Part shown: in pieces, positions 43,160-50,661 of the stretch
Numbering within the stretch: position 1 is the first letter of the stretch
How the letters are laid out: every line of letters starts with the position of its first letter
The notes under the pieces: generated by a model
The model's input: only the letters and a program-made list of their open reading frames with translations
What the model was told of the DNA's origin: nothing
Databases searched by the model: none
NCBI RefSeq assembly: GCF_900091575.1
Contig: NZ_FMCR01000004.1
Span: forward strand, 248,001-312,000
Direction: 5' to 3'
Length of the DNA: 64,000 bases
Source: Micromonospora saelicesensis
Lineage (GTDB): Bacteria; Actinomycetota; Actinomycetes; Mycobacteriales; Micromonosporaceae
Program-made: the position numbers and the translations under genes

Positions 43160-44338
43160 TCAGCCGTCTTCCCGATCGGGTGACTCGGTCCGGAAGAAGT
43201 TGCTCTGCCGGCCGTCCCGCAACTGTTCCTGATAAATCAGGTTCAGCCGCCGCAGGTCAAACGTGTGGAACCACTCATCCCAGGTGATCTCGCGAATCCG
43301 GCTGCTTTCCCGGTATCCGGGAATGTTGAAGGTCAACACACCCGCCCGGCCATCCCGCTCGGTGCCGGCGATGGTCGCCGGCTTGGCCCCGCGTTCCCGG
43401 GCCCACCGCTTGATCACCTCGTGGTTCGCCGTGATCAAACTCCGTCCCGGCCGCTCCGGCCGGTCCATGATCGACGAGATCACCTGCGAACTGCGGACCG
43501 ACCGCCCCGTACCCCGTCCAGTCCGGATCCCGCCGGCCGTCGTCCCGCCACCGGTCGACGGCGTCAACGTGCGCTTGGCCGCCGCGCTCTTGGCCGGCGC
43601 CGCGCGCTTCGCCGTCGTGCGCTTGGCCGCCGCGCTCTTGGCCGGTGCCGTGCGCTTCGCCGTGGTGCGCTTGGCCGCCGCGCTCTTGGCCGGCGTCGCG
43701 CGCTTCGCCGCTGGTCGCGCCGGTGCCTTCTTCGCCGGCGCCTTCCGCGCGGGCGCCGTACGCGCCGTCGCTGTCTTACGGGCCGCCGTGGTCTTCCGCG
43801 CTGCGGCGGTCTTCCGGGCGGCGGTGGTCCTGCTCGCGGTCGTGCTCCTGCGGGCGGCCGTCGACGTCGCCGCTGTGGTCTTCTTCGCGGCGGTCGCCTT
43901 CTTCGCCGGCGCCCGCTTCGCCGCCGCCGTCGACTTCCGTCCGGCGGTCGCCTTCGTTGCGGCGGCCCGCTTCGCGGGCGCGCTCTTGTTCGCCGGCGCG
44001 GCCTTCGCGCGGCTCGACGCCGGCCTGGCCGCCGACTTCTTGGTGGCGGCGGCACGACCCGCCGACGCCCTGGTGCCGGCGGCCCGGCCGGACGGGCCGG
44101 TGCTGCTCCGACCCGCGCCGGCCCGCATCGAGCGCACCAGCTGTTTCACCAGCTCGGGCTTGCGCAATGCGGAGATCCCGGAGACCCCGCGTTTGCGCAG
44201 CTGCCCGCGGATGTCGTCCACCCGCATCCGGGAAATCTCCGACTCGGAGACTCCGGGCGTACCCGGCGTCTGGTTGCCGGCCTGTCGCTTCGTCCTGGTC
44301 GCAGTCGCGCCGCGACCTGAGCTGTTCCGCTGAGCCAT
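43160..44338 (-). CDS. Histone-H1-like Lys/Ala-rich protein with Rho_N domain and WAxERG-type C-terminal domain
   Basis: The 392-residue protein has three parts. Residues about 33-70 form a Rho-termination-factor N-terminal SAP-like domain (RVDDIRGQLRKRGVSGISAL). Residues about 75-265 are a repetitive Ala/Lys/Arg/Thr/Pro tail (units such as KRTTAKRTAPAKSAAA), like bacterial H1-type DNA-compacting proteins. Residues about 285-390 resemble a small bacterial domain with HEVIKRWARERGAKPATIAG, IPGYRESSRIREITWDEWFH and LNLIYQEQ, seen as a stand-alone stress protein elsewhere. DNA binding is inferred from charge. A 22-bp palindrome lies 49 bases upstream. Confidence 0.85.
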   Translation of the reverse strand: MAQRNSSGRGATATRTKRQAGNQTPGTPGVSESEISRMRVDDIRGQLRKRGVSGISALRKPELVKQLVRSMRAGAGRSSTGPSGRAAGTRASAGRAAATKKSAARPASSRAKAAPANKSAPAKRAAATKATAGRKSTAAAKRAPAKKATAAKKTTAATSTAARRSTTASRTTAARKTAAARKTTAARKTATARTAPARKAPAKKAPARPAAKRATPAKSAAAKRTTAKRTAPAKSAAAKRTTAKRAAPAKSAAAKRTLTPSTGGGTTAGGIRTGRGTGRSVRSSQVISSIMDRPERPGRSLITANHEVIKRWARERGAKPATIAGTERDGRAGVLTFNIPGYRESSRIREITWDEWFHTFDLRRLNLIYQEQLRDGRQSNFFRTESPDREDG

Positions 44339-44386
44339 GGGACGCTCCGCTCCTTGGCACTCCGTCATCGGCGCGCGGGGGTCCCT

Positions 44387-44408
44387 TGCCGCACCGCGCG
44401 GTGCGGCA
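44387..44408. promoter_or_regulatory. 22-bp perfect palindrome upstream of H1-like gene
   Basis: Half-site TGCCGCACCGC (44387-44397) is followed by its exact complement (44398-44408). It lies 49 bases upstream of the H1-like start codon. This is a candidate operator or a promoter-proximal hairpin; no regulator gene is adjacent. Confidence 0.55.
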
Positions 44409-44444
44409 TACCCGTCAGGAGCACTCCGAACCTCAGTCAACTCG

Positions 44445-44525
44445 CCATGATCGTGCTGCATCCAGGAAGTAGTGGCATCGCCGCGGCGGCGACACCACTA
44501 CTTCCTGGTTCGAGCACGATCATGG
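44445..44525. repeat. Intergenic palindromic repeat, copy 3 (81 bp)
   Basis: Outer arms CCATGATCGTGCT (44445-44457) and AGCACGATCATGG (44513-44525) and inner arms CCAGGAAGTAGTGG (44462-44475) and CCACTACTTCCTGG (44495-44508) nest into one long hairpin. It is the most complete of three copies (see 4356-4395 and 6021-6078). Confidence 0.9.
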
Positions 44526-44528
44526 GAT

Positions 44529-44638
44529 GCGGGCCCCGGGCGCGGGGCCGCGGGGCGCGGGGGGCGCGGGGCGCGGGGCGCGGGGCGCGGGGGCGCGGGG
44601 CGCGGGGGCGCGGGGGCGCGGGGCGCGGGGGTGGTGGG
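44529..44638. repeat. GGGGCGCG low-complexity tract
   Basis: About 110 bases consist of irregular tandem units of GGGGCGCGG and close variants, between the palindromic repeat and the YbjN-like stop codon. It has no reading frame of interest. Unit lengths vary between 7 and 10, so this is a slippage-prone microsatellite-like tract, and the assembly here may be uncertain. Confidence 0.8.
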
Positions 44639-45163
44639 TCAGGCGGGGTCGGGGCCGGCGCCGGAGGGCTCGAAGAGGTGGGCGAAGGCGGCCAGGTTGG
44701 CGGTCGACTCGCCCCGCTTCACCCGCCACTCGTACTCGCGCCGGATCGAACTGCCGAAGCCGATCTCCAACATCGTGTCGAACGACTCGTCGGCGTACGT
44801 GAGCACCGCGCCGAACAGGCGGTCCAACTCGTCGGCGTCCACGCCGGCCGGGTTGACCCGACCGGTGAGGTACACGTCGCCGACGGCATCGGTGGAGAAG
44901 GAGACGCCGTACATCCGGGCGTTGCGCTGCAACAGCCAGGCCCACAGCTCCTCGCGGCGCTCGTCCGGTTGGCGCATCACGAACGCCTCGATCCGCAGCG
45001 CGTGCTCGCCGACGATCAGGTTGCAGATCGTCTTGAGCTTGTGGGTGCCCGGCAGCGTCACCGCGTACGAGCCGGGGCCGGTCGACTCCCAGGCCAGGTC
45101 CCGCTCGGCGCACACCGACTCGATCAGGGTCGCAAGATCGCTCTTCGGGCTCACCGGACCCAC
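44639..45163 (-). CDS. YbjN-domain protein
   Basis: The 174-residue protein is a YbjN/type-III-chaperone-like fold: LWAWLLQRNARMYGVSF, VYLTGRVNPAGVDADELDR and a negatively charged C-terminus. It corresponds in position to M. tuberculosis Rv0487 next to mshA (from memory). It is 49 bases downstream of mshA on the same strand and likely cotranscribed. YbjN-type proteins are linked to stress regulation or protein stability, but the exact role is unknown. Start GTG 45163, or GTG 45151-type codons slightly inside, cannot be separated. Confidence 0.88.
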   Translation of the reverse strand: MGPVSPKSDLATLIESVCAERDLAWESTGPGSYAVTLPGTHKLKTICNLIVGEHALRIEAFVMRQPDERREELWAWLLQRNARMYGVSFSTDAVGDVYLTGRVNPAGVDADELDRLFGAVLTYADESFDTMLEIGFGSSIRREYEWRVKRGESTANLAAFAHLFEPSGAGPDPA

Positions 45164-45211
45164 TCTACGACCGACCCGGCTCGCGCACCGGGTGACAAGC
45201 GGGCCCCGGGG

Positions 45212-46567
45212 TCACCAGGAGCAGGAGAGCGCCGGGTCACCCGCCAGGTCGGCCGCGAGCCGGGCGCGCTGCCCGGCGATCGCCTCGCCGTAGACCCCGA
45301 GCAGACCGGCGACAGTACGGTCCCAGGAGAAGTGCCGAGCGTGCTGCTCGGCACCTCGGGCCAGCACCGAGCGCAACGCCCGGTTCGGCAGCAGGCTGCC
45401 CATCGCACGGGCCCAGTCGACCGGGTCGTGCCCGTCGATGAGTACGCCACTGACCTGGTCCCGGACGGCGGTGACCAGCCCCCCGACGGCGGCGGCCAGC
45501 ACCGGCGTACCGCAGGCCTGCGCCTCCAGGGCGACCAGCCCGAACGATTCGTTGTGCGACGGCACCGCGACCAGGTCCGCCGCCCGGTACAGGGCCGGAA
45601 GGTCGTCCCCGGTGAGCGGCGGCAGGAACCGAACCCCGTCGCTGACCCCGAGCCTGGCGGCCAACTCGATCAGGGCGGTCGGCCGGTCCAGCCCACTGCC
45701 GCTGGGTCCGCCGCAGATCACCACCGTCACCTGATCGGCCAGCGCCGGATCGCGCTCCCGCAACGCGGCGATCGCGCGGATCAGCACGTCGGGGGCCTTG
45801 AGCGGCTGGATCCGACCGACGAAGGCAACCACGTACCCGTCGACTGGAAGGCCCAGCCGGCGACGGGCCTGGCGGGCGGCAGCGGACCTGTCGCCCGGCG
45901 CGGGCTGGAACCGGGCCAGGTCGACGCCCGGCTGCACGACCGACACCCGGGTCGGGTCGGCGTCGTACCGGTCGAGCAGGTCGCTGGCCTCGACCCGGGT
46001 GTTGGCGACAAGCCGGTCCGCCTCGGCGACGACCTGCTCCTCGCCGATGACCCGGGCCTTGGGCTCCGGCCGGTCACCGGCCGCGAGCTGGGCGTTCTTG
46101 ACCTTCGCCAGGGTGTGCGCGGTGTGCACCAACGGCACCCCCCAGCGCTCCTTGGCCAGCCAACCGACCTGGCCGGAGAGCCAGTAGTGCGAGTGGATCA
46201 GGTCGTAGTGCCCCGGCGGGCGGGACGCTTCCGCACGCAGCACCCCGGCGGTGAAGGCGCAGAGCTGACCGGGCAGCTCCTCCTTGGTGAGACCCTCCAG
46301 GGGGCCGGAGGTGATGTGCCGGACCTGCACGCCGGGCGCCATCTCGACCACCGGGGGGAGGTCACCTGAGGTGGCCCGGGTGAAGATCTCCACCTCCACG
46401 TTGGCCTCGGCGAGACGCCGGGCGACTTCGAGGATGTAGACGTTCATTCCGCCGGCATCACCCGTGCCGGGCTGGTGCAGGGGGGAGGTGTGTACCGACA
46501 GGGTGGCGATGCGGCGAGGCCGGGGCCACGGTTGGGCACCTCGCTGACGCCCGACACCGGTGTGCAT
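45212..46567 (-). CDS. mshA: D-inositol-3-phosphate glycosyltransferase (mycothiol synthesis)
   Basis: MshA transfers GlcNAc from UDP-GlcNAc to inositol-3-phosphate, the first step of mycothiol synthesis. The 451-residue GT4 enzyme has ATLSVHTSPLHQPGTGDAGG, MNVYILEVARRLAE, the phosphate-binding FVGRIQPLKAPDVL and the E(x)7E motif in HNESFGLVALEAQACGTPVL. The ATG at 46567 is used; GTG 46576 is an alternative, and a still longer frame begins at 46660. It confirms a mycothiol-based thiol system. Confidence 0.95.
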   Translation of the reverse strand: MHTGVGRQRGAQPWPRPRRIATLSVHTSPLHQPGTGDAGGMNVYILEVARRLAEANVEVEIFTRATSGDLPPVVEMAPGVQVRHITSGPLEGLTKEELPGQLCAFTAGVLRAEASRPPGHYDLIHSHYWLSGQVGWLAKERWGVPLVHTAHTLAKVKNAQLAAGDRPEPKARVIGEEQVVAEADRLVANTRVEASDLLDRYDADPTRVSVVQPGVDLARFQPAPGDRSAAARQARRRLGLPVDGYVVAFVGRIQPLKAPDVLIRAIAALRERDPALADQVTVVICGGPSGSGLDRPTALIELAARLGVSDGVRFLPPLTGDDLPALYRAADLVAVPSHNESFGLVALEAQACGTPVLAAAVGGLVTAVRDQVSGVLIDGHDPVDWARAMGSLLPNRALRSVLARGAEQHARHFSWDRTVAGLLGVYGEAIAGQRARLAADLAGDPALSCSW

Positions 46568-46781
46568 TTCCGCCACATCCGCTCCTTCTTCACGGTTGAT
46601 GCCGTCTCGCACGACCGGCGCTTCTCGGTCAACCTGTACGCCGGATGTCATCTTCCCCATCGGGCTTCGGAAATTCCCCGGCGCGGCCCCTCGGGGTGAC
46701 GGACCTCATCACCGAACGCCCGCCGACGACTGCCGTACGCCCGGTCGGGGCGGGTCGTACGCCCGCTGTGACAATGTCGGA

Positions 46782-47543
46782 ATGACCTCAGTCGCCATCG
46801 TCACCGGAGCGTCCAGCGGGATCGGCGCGGCCACCGCCCGCCGGCTCGCCGCCGAGGGCTTCCATGTGCTCGCCGCCGCCCGCCGCGCCGAACGGCTCAC
46901 CGACCTGGTCGCCGAGATCACCGCCGCCGGCGGCCAGGCCACCGCCGTGACCTGCGACGTCACCTCGGACGAGTCGGTGGCCCGGCTGGCCGAGGCCGCC
47001 GCCCAGGCACCCGGGCCGGTCACCCTGCTGGTCAACAACGCCGGCGGAGCGCGCGGGCTGGACCCGGTGGAGTCCGGCTCGGTCGCCGACTGGCAGTGGA
47101 TGTACGACGTGAACGTGCTCGGCACCCTGCGGGTGACCCAGGCGCTGCTGCCGGCGCTGGAAGCCTCCGGCTCCGGCACCATCGTGGTGGTCTCCTCAAC
47201 CGCCGGCCTGACCGTGTACGAGGGTGGGGGCGGCTACACCGCCGCGAAGCACGCGCAGACCGCCATCGCCGGCACGCTCCGCCTGGAGCTGTGTGGCCGG
47301 CCGCTGCGGGTCATCGAGATCGACCCGGGCATGGTGAAGACCGACGAGTTCGGGCTGGTCCGCTTCGAGGGCGACGCGGAACGGGCCGCCGCCGTCTACG
47401 CCGGGGTGCCGGGGCCGCTGGTCGCCGAGGACGTGGCCGACTGCATCGCCTGGTGCGCCACCCGCCCCGAGCACGTCAACATCGACCGGCTGGTGGTCCG
47501 GCCCCGGGCACAGGCAGCCCAGCACAAGGTGCACCGGGTCTAA
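46782..47543 (+). CDS. Short-chain dehydrogenase/reductase
   Basis: The 253-residue classical SDR has the cofactor motif VTGASSGIGAATARR, NNAGG, catalytic Ser in VVSSTAG and YTAAK at the active site. A C-terminal GMVKTDEF segment follows. It matches the SDR found beside mshA in mycobacteria (Rv0484c, from memory). Probably NADP-dependent; substrate unknown. It runs divergently from mshA with 214 bases between, which hold no other gene. Confidence 0.93.
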   Translation: MTSVAIVTGASSGIGAATARRLAAEGFHVLAAARRAERLTDLVAEITAAGGQATAVTCDVTSDESVARLAEAAAQAPGPVTLLVNNAGGARGLDPVESGSVADWQWMYDVNVLGTLRVTQALLPALEASGSGTIVVVSSTAGLTVYEGGGGYTAAKHAQTAIAGTLRLELCGRPLRVIEIDPGMVKTDEFGLVRFEGDAERAAAVYAGVPGPLVAEDVADCIAWCATRPEHVNIDRLVVRPRAQAAQHKVHRV

Positions 47544-47595
47544 GCGCGGTCTTCGAGCCCCGCAGTCGCGAACGGAGATTGGCCCGGAGGTCGAC

Positions 47596-48384
47596 ATGAG
47601 CCCTGCGGCGCGGCGCCGGCCGTTCGGCGTGGTCACCCGCGGCACGACGAACCCGAACCGGCTCCGTCGGGTGGACAACTGGATCGTCGCCACCTGCGCC
47701 GACCGACTGTTGGCGGCGGACGACCCCCTGGTGGTCGACCTCGGCTACGGCGCCACCCCGGTGACCGCTGTGGAGTTGCGCGCTCGGCTGGCGGCGGGGG
47801 TCCGTCCGGACGTACGGCTGGTCGGGTTGGAGATCGACGCCGCCCGGGTGGCGGCCGCGGCGCCGGCCGCCGACCCACCCGGGCTGACGTTCGCCCGGGG
47901 TGGGTTCGAGTTGGCCGGGCTCCGGCCGGTGCTGGTCCGCGCGTTCAACGTGCTGCGACAGTACGACGAGAGCGAGGTGGCCGAAGCCTGGCAGACGATG
48001 ACCGCCGCGCTCGCCCCCGGCGGAGTGCTCGTCGAGGGCACCTGTGACGAGTTGGGGCGGCTCGCCAGTTGGCTGCTGATCGACGCCGACGGCCCCCGGA
48101 CGCTGACCCTTGCCGCGAAGCTCACCACGCTGGGCAGCCCTGCCGAGCTGGCCGAGCGGCTGCCCAAGGCGCTGATCCACCGCAACGTTCCCGGCGAGCC
48201 GGTGCACGCGCTGATCCGCGCCCTGGACGACGCCTGGCAGGCCGCCGCCCCGTACGCCACCTTCGGCCCCCGCCAACGCTGGCTGCACGCGGTGACCCGT
48301 CTCCGCGAAACCGGCTGGCCCATCCTCGACAACCCCACCCGCTGGCGCCAGGGCGAACTAACCCTCCCCTGGCCCCTCCCCTGA
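47596..48384 (+). CDS. Class I SAM-dependent methyltransferase-like protein
   Basis: The 262-residue protein carries a Rossmann-type SAM site in DDPLVVDLGYGATPVTAVEL with GLEIDAARVAAAAP as the acidic strand 2. Post-motifs (FELAGLRPVLVRAFNVLRQY) fit the fold less strictly. It is annotated in relatives only as a methyltransferase-like protein; substrate unknown. It follows the SDR by 52 bases and starts with ATG at 47596 after GGAGG-like sequence. It may be cotranscribed with the SDR. Confidence 0.8.
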   Translation: MSPAARRRPFGVVTRGTTNPNRLRRVDNWIVATCADRLLAADDPLVVDLGYGATPVTAVELRARLAAGVRPDVRLVGLEIDAARVAAAAPAADPPGLTFARGGFELAGLRPVLVRAFNVLRQYDESEVAEAWQTMTAALAPGGVLVEGTCDELGRLASWLLIDADGPRTLTLAAKLTTLGSPAELAERLPKALIHRNVPGEPVHALIRALDDAWQAAAPYATFGPRQRWLHAVTRLRETGWPILDNPTRWRQGELTLPWPLP

Positions 48385-48426
48385 CCCCACTGCCCGCACG
48401 CCGGGCCCCGACCCCACCCTGCACAC

Positions 48427-48496
48427 CGATCTTGCGTTTCCGGTCGACGATTCGCCCCTTCTTGTCCCTTTTGGCCCAGCAGAAACTGCAAGATCG
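48427..48496. repeat. Inverted repeat with CGATCTTGC ends
   Basis: CGATCTTGC (48427-48435) with adjoining GTTTC pairs with GAAAC and GCAAGATCG (48482-48486, 48488-48496), with one extra base on the right arm. The arms flank about 41 bases. The ends resemble those of the repeat at 11979-12032 (CGATCTTGT), suggesting a second small family. It lies between convergent genes and may help termination. Confidence 0.6.
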
Positions 48497-48520
48497 CGGG
48501 AGCGTGGGGGGCTCGGGGGG

Positions 48521-49603
48521 TTAGAGGGTGCAGTTGATGAGGACTGGTTCGGGGTGCAGCGTTACGCCGAAGCGGGCGTGGACCTGGTCACGGATGGTGC
48601 GGGCCAGGGTGAGCAGGTCGCCGGTGTGGGCGGTGCCACTGCGGTTGGTCAGGGCCAGAGTGTGCTTGCTGGAGATGGCCACCCCACCCTCGCCGGGGTG
48701 GCCCTTGGCGAAGCCCGCCTTGTCGATCAGCCAGGCGGCGCTCACCTTGACGAGGCCGTCCGCCCCCGGCCAGGCGGGCGGGTCGCCCAGCTCGGCGGAG
48801 CGTTCCAGGAGCTGTTCGTACGTCGCGCGGTCGAGCACCGGGTTGGTGAAGAAGGAGCCGACCGAGCGAGTGTCCGGGTCGTTGGCGTCGAGCACCATCC
48901 CCTTGCCCGCCCGGAGCCGCAGCACCACCGCTCGGGCGTCGGCGAGCGGCACCTGGTCGCCCACCTCGACACCGAGGGCCCGGGCCAGCTCCGCGTAGCG
49001 CACCGGCCCGGAGAGCGGAGACCTGGTGAGTCGGAAGTCGACCGAGAGCACCACCCAGCGGTCCACGTACTTGAAGATGCTGCCCCGGTAGGCGAAGCCG
49101 CAGTCGGCCGCGGGGATGACCTGACGGGTGCCCTCGACCCGGTCGTACACCTCGACGCCGGTGATCGTCTCGGCGACCTCCTGGCCGTACGCGCCGACGT
49201 TCTGGATCGGGGTGGCACCGGTCGAGCCGGGGATGCCGGACAGGCATTCCAGCCCGGCCCAGCCGTTGGCGACCGTGGCGGCGACCAGGTCGTCCCACGG
49301 CTCGCCGGCGTCGACCCGTACGGTGACCGAGGTGGCGTCCTCGGCGATGACCCGCATGCCACGGGAGCGCACCAGCACGACGGTGCCGGGGAAGCCGGCG
49401 TCGCCGATCACCACGTTGCTGCCCCCGGCCAGGATCAGGACCGGCTCCGCCGCGGCGCGTACCGCCTGGACGAGTTCGTCGGCACTGCCGGCGGCCACGA
49501 TCCGCTCGGCCGGCCCACCCGTTCGGAGGGTGGTGTAGCCGGCGAGTGGACCGGGGATGGCACGATCGGCGTCGGTTGTCGGCTGGGCGGAGGCGTCTGG
49601 CAC
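48521..49603 (-). CDS. murB: UDP-N-acetylmuramate dehydrogenase
   Basis: MurB reduces UDP-GlcNAc-enolpyruvate to UDP-MurNAc in peptidoglycan synthesis. The 360 residues from the GTG at 49603 have the FAD-binding segment LAGGSNVVIGDAGFPGTVVL, SGIPGSTGATPIQNVGAYGQ, the active-site CGFAYRGSIFKY with its catalytic Ser and the C-terminal WLIDKAGFAKGHPGEGG and LHPEPVLI. This fits type I MurB (length about 350). Its position near mshA matches mycobacteria (Rv0482, from memory). It is divergent from the isomerase-family gene across 69 bases. Confidence 0.95.
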   Translation of the reverse strand: MPDASAQPTTDADRAIPGPLAGYTTLRTGGPAERIVAAGSADELVQAVRAAAEPVLILAGGSNVVIGDAGFPGTVVLVRSRGMRVIAEDATSVTVRVDAGEPWDDLVAATVANGWAGLECLSGIPGSTGATPIQNVGAYGQEVAETITGVEVYDRVEGTRQVIPAADCGFAYRGSIFKYVDRWVVLSVDFRLTRSPLSGPVRYAELARALGVEVGDQVPLADARAVVLRLRAGKGMVLDANDPDTRSVGSFFTNPVLDRATYEQLLERSAELGDPPAWPGADGLVKVSAAWLIDKAGFAKGHPGEGGVAISSKHTLALTNRSGTAHTGDLLTLARTIRDQVHARFGVTLHPEPVLINCTL

Positions 49604-49672
49604 GCCCTTCACCTTAGGCTGACAAGTAGCCGTGGCACCCACTGGTCGCCCGGCACCCCCGGGAGGATGGCG

Positions 49673-50431
49673 ATGAGCAGACTGCAGGGCAGCAAGGATT
49701 TCTGGATCGGGGCGCTCCGGACGGAGGGTCCGGCTTTCGCGACAGCGGTGGCCGAGGCGCCGCCGGAGACACCGGTGCTGTCCTGTCCGGGCTGGACGGT
49801 CAACGACGTCACACTGCACATGGCCGGCATCTACCACTGGGTGTCGTCGTTCGCCGGTTCCGGCCAGACCAGCCAACCGCCTCGGCGGGAGAAGCTCGAG
49901 GCCGACCCGGGCGTGAACGCGCTCCAGCTGTGGCAGCAGGGTTACGACCGGGTGATGACCCTCTTCGACGGCCTCGACCCCGAGGCGCCGGCGTGGAACT
50001 GGGCCCCGCAGCCGAAGAAGGCCGGTTTCTGGCCGCGTCGGATGGCGCACGAGACGGCTGTGCACCGCTGGGACGCCCAGCTCGCCATCGGGGCTGGCGA
50101 CCCGGTGGAGGCGAAGCTCGCGGCCGACGGGGTGAGTGAGGTGCTGGACACCTGGCTGCCGGCGGGCCGGCGGCAGGTGCCGGGTGACTGGCACGGGGTG
50201 GTGCAGCTCTGCGCGACCGATGCGGCCCAGGAGTGGTATCTGCGGTTGCGCGGCGAGGGGGTGGCGCTGCTCGACACCGCGACCATCTTCGACCACGACG
50301 ATCACCACGCCCGTGCCCAGGTCAGCGGCACCGCGAGCGACCTGCTGCTGGCGCTCTGGGGTCGGGTGAGCTTCGAGACGCTGGACGTCGTCGGTGACCG
50401 CACCCTGTTGGACGGTCTGCGCACCGGCTGA
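49673..50431 (+). CDS. Maleylpyruvate-isomerase-family mycothiol-dependent enzyme
   Basis: The 252-residue protein has the DinB/MDMPI helical N-terminal domain (LSCPGWTVNDVTLHMAGIYH, with metal-binding His; RMAHETAVHRWDAQLA with two more His) and a C-terminal SCP-2-like domain (WYLRLRGEGVALLDTA). These families use mycothiol as cofactor, consistent with mshA 3 kb away. An ATG at 49667 abuts the RBS GGGAGG (49661-49666); ATG 49673 has proper spacing. The specific reaction is not known. Confidence 0.9.
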   Translation: MSRLQGSKDFWIGALRTEGPAFATAVAEAPPETPVLSCPGWTVNDVTLHMAGIYHWVSSFAGSGQTSQPPRREKLEADPGVNALQLWQQGYDRVMTLFDGLDPEAPAWNWAPQPKKAGFWPRRMAHETAVHRWDAQLAIGAGDPVEAKLAADGVSEVLDTWLPAGRRQVPGDWHGVVQLCATDAAQEWYLRLRGEGVALLDTATIFDHDDHHARAQVSGTASDLLLALWGRVSFETLDVVGDRTLLDGLRTG

Positions 50432-50446
50432 CCGATTCAGAACGAA

Positions 50447-50480
50447 CGAGGGCGTCACCCCGGCGGGGGTGGCGCCCTCG
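50447..50480 (+). terminator. Terminator before the ceb operon
   Basis: CGAGGGCGTCACCCC (50447-50461) pairs with GGGGGTGGCGCCCTCG (50465-50480), with one mismatch and a 3-base loop. It isolates the isomerase-family gene from the operon downstream. Confidence 0.8.
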
Positions 50481-50555
50481 TCGGCGTTCGGGGGATCCAC
50501 CGCGCACCGGGCGCGCTGCACCCGGGCGACCGTCCATCACGGGATCACAACGCTG

Positions 50556-50614
50556 AGAGAGCGCTCTCTTGACAGCCCGTGGACGACCCACCACCCTGTC
50601 GTGAGAGCGCTCTC
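50556..50614 (+). promoter_or_regulatory. Twin LacI-family operators and a TTGACA -35 box for the ceb operon
   Basis: AGAGAGCGCTCTCT (50556-50569) and GAGAGCGCTCTC (50603-50614) are palindromes 47 bases apart (centre to centre about 46), and TTGACA (50569-50574) directly follows the first. They resemble the Streptomyces CebR site TGGGAGCGCTCCCA with GA in place of GG. The LacI-family gene at the operon's end is the probable repressor, and binding at both sites would cover the promoter. Confidence 0.8.
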
Positions 50615-50661
50615 TTAGCCATCTGCCATCACCCGCCCGCCTTGAGAGAGGTCGATAACCC

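Noticed and set aside
44529..44638. GC-rich tandem tract as a CRISPR or coding repeat
   Set aside because: Units are too short and irregular and there are no spacers; best seen as low-complexity DNA.
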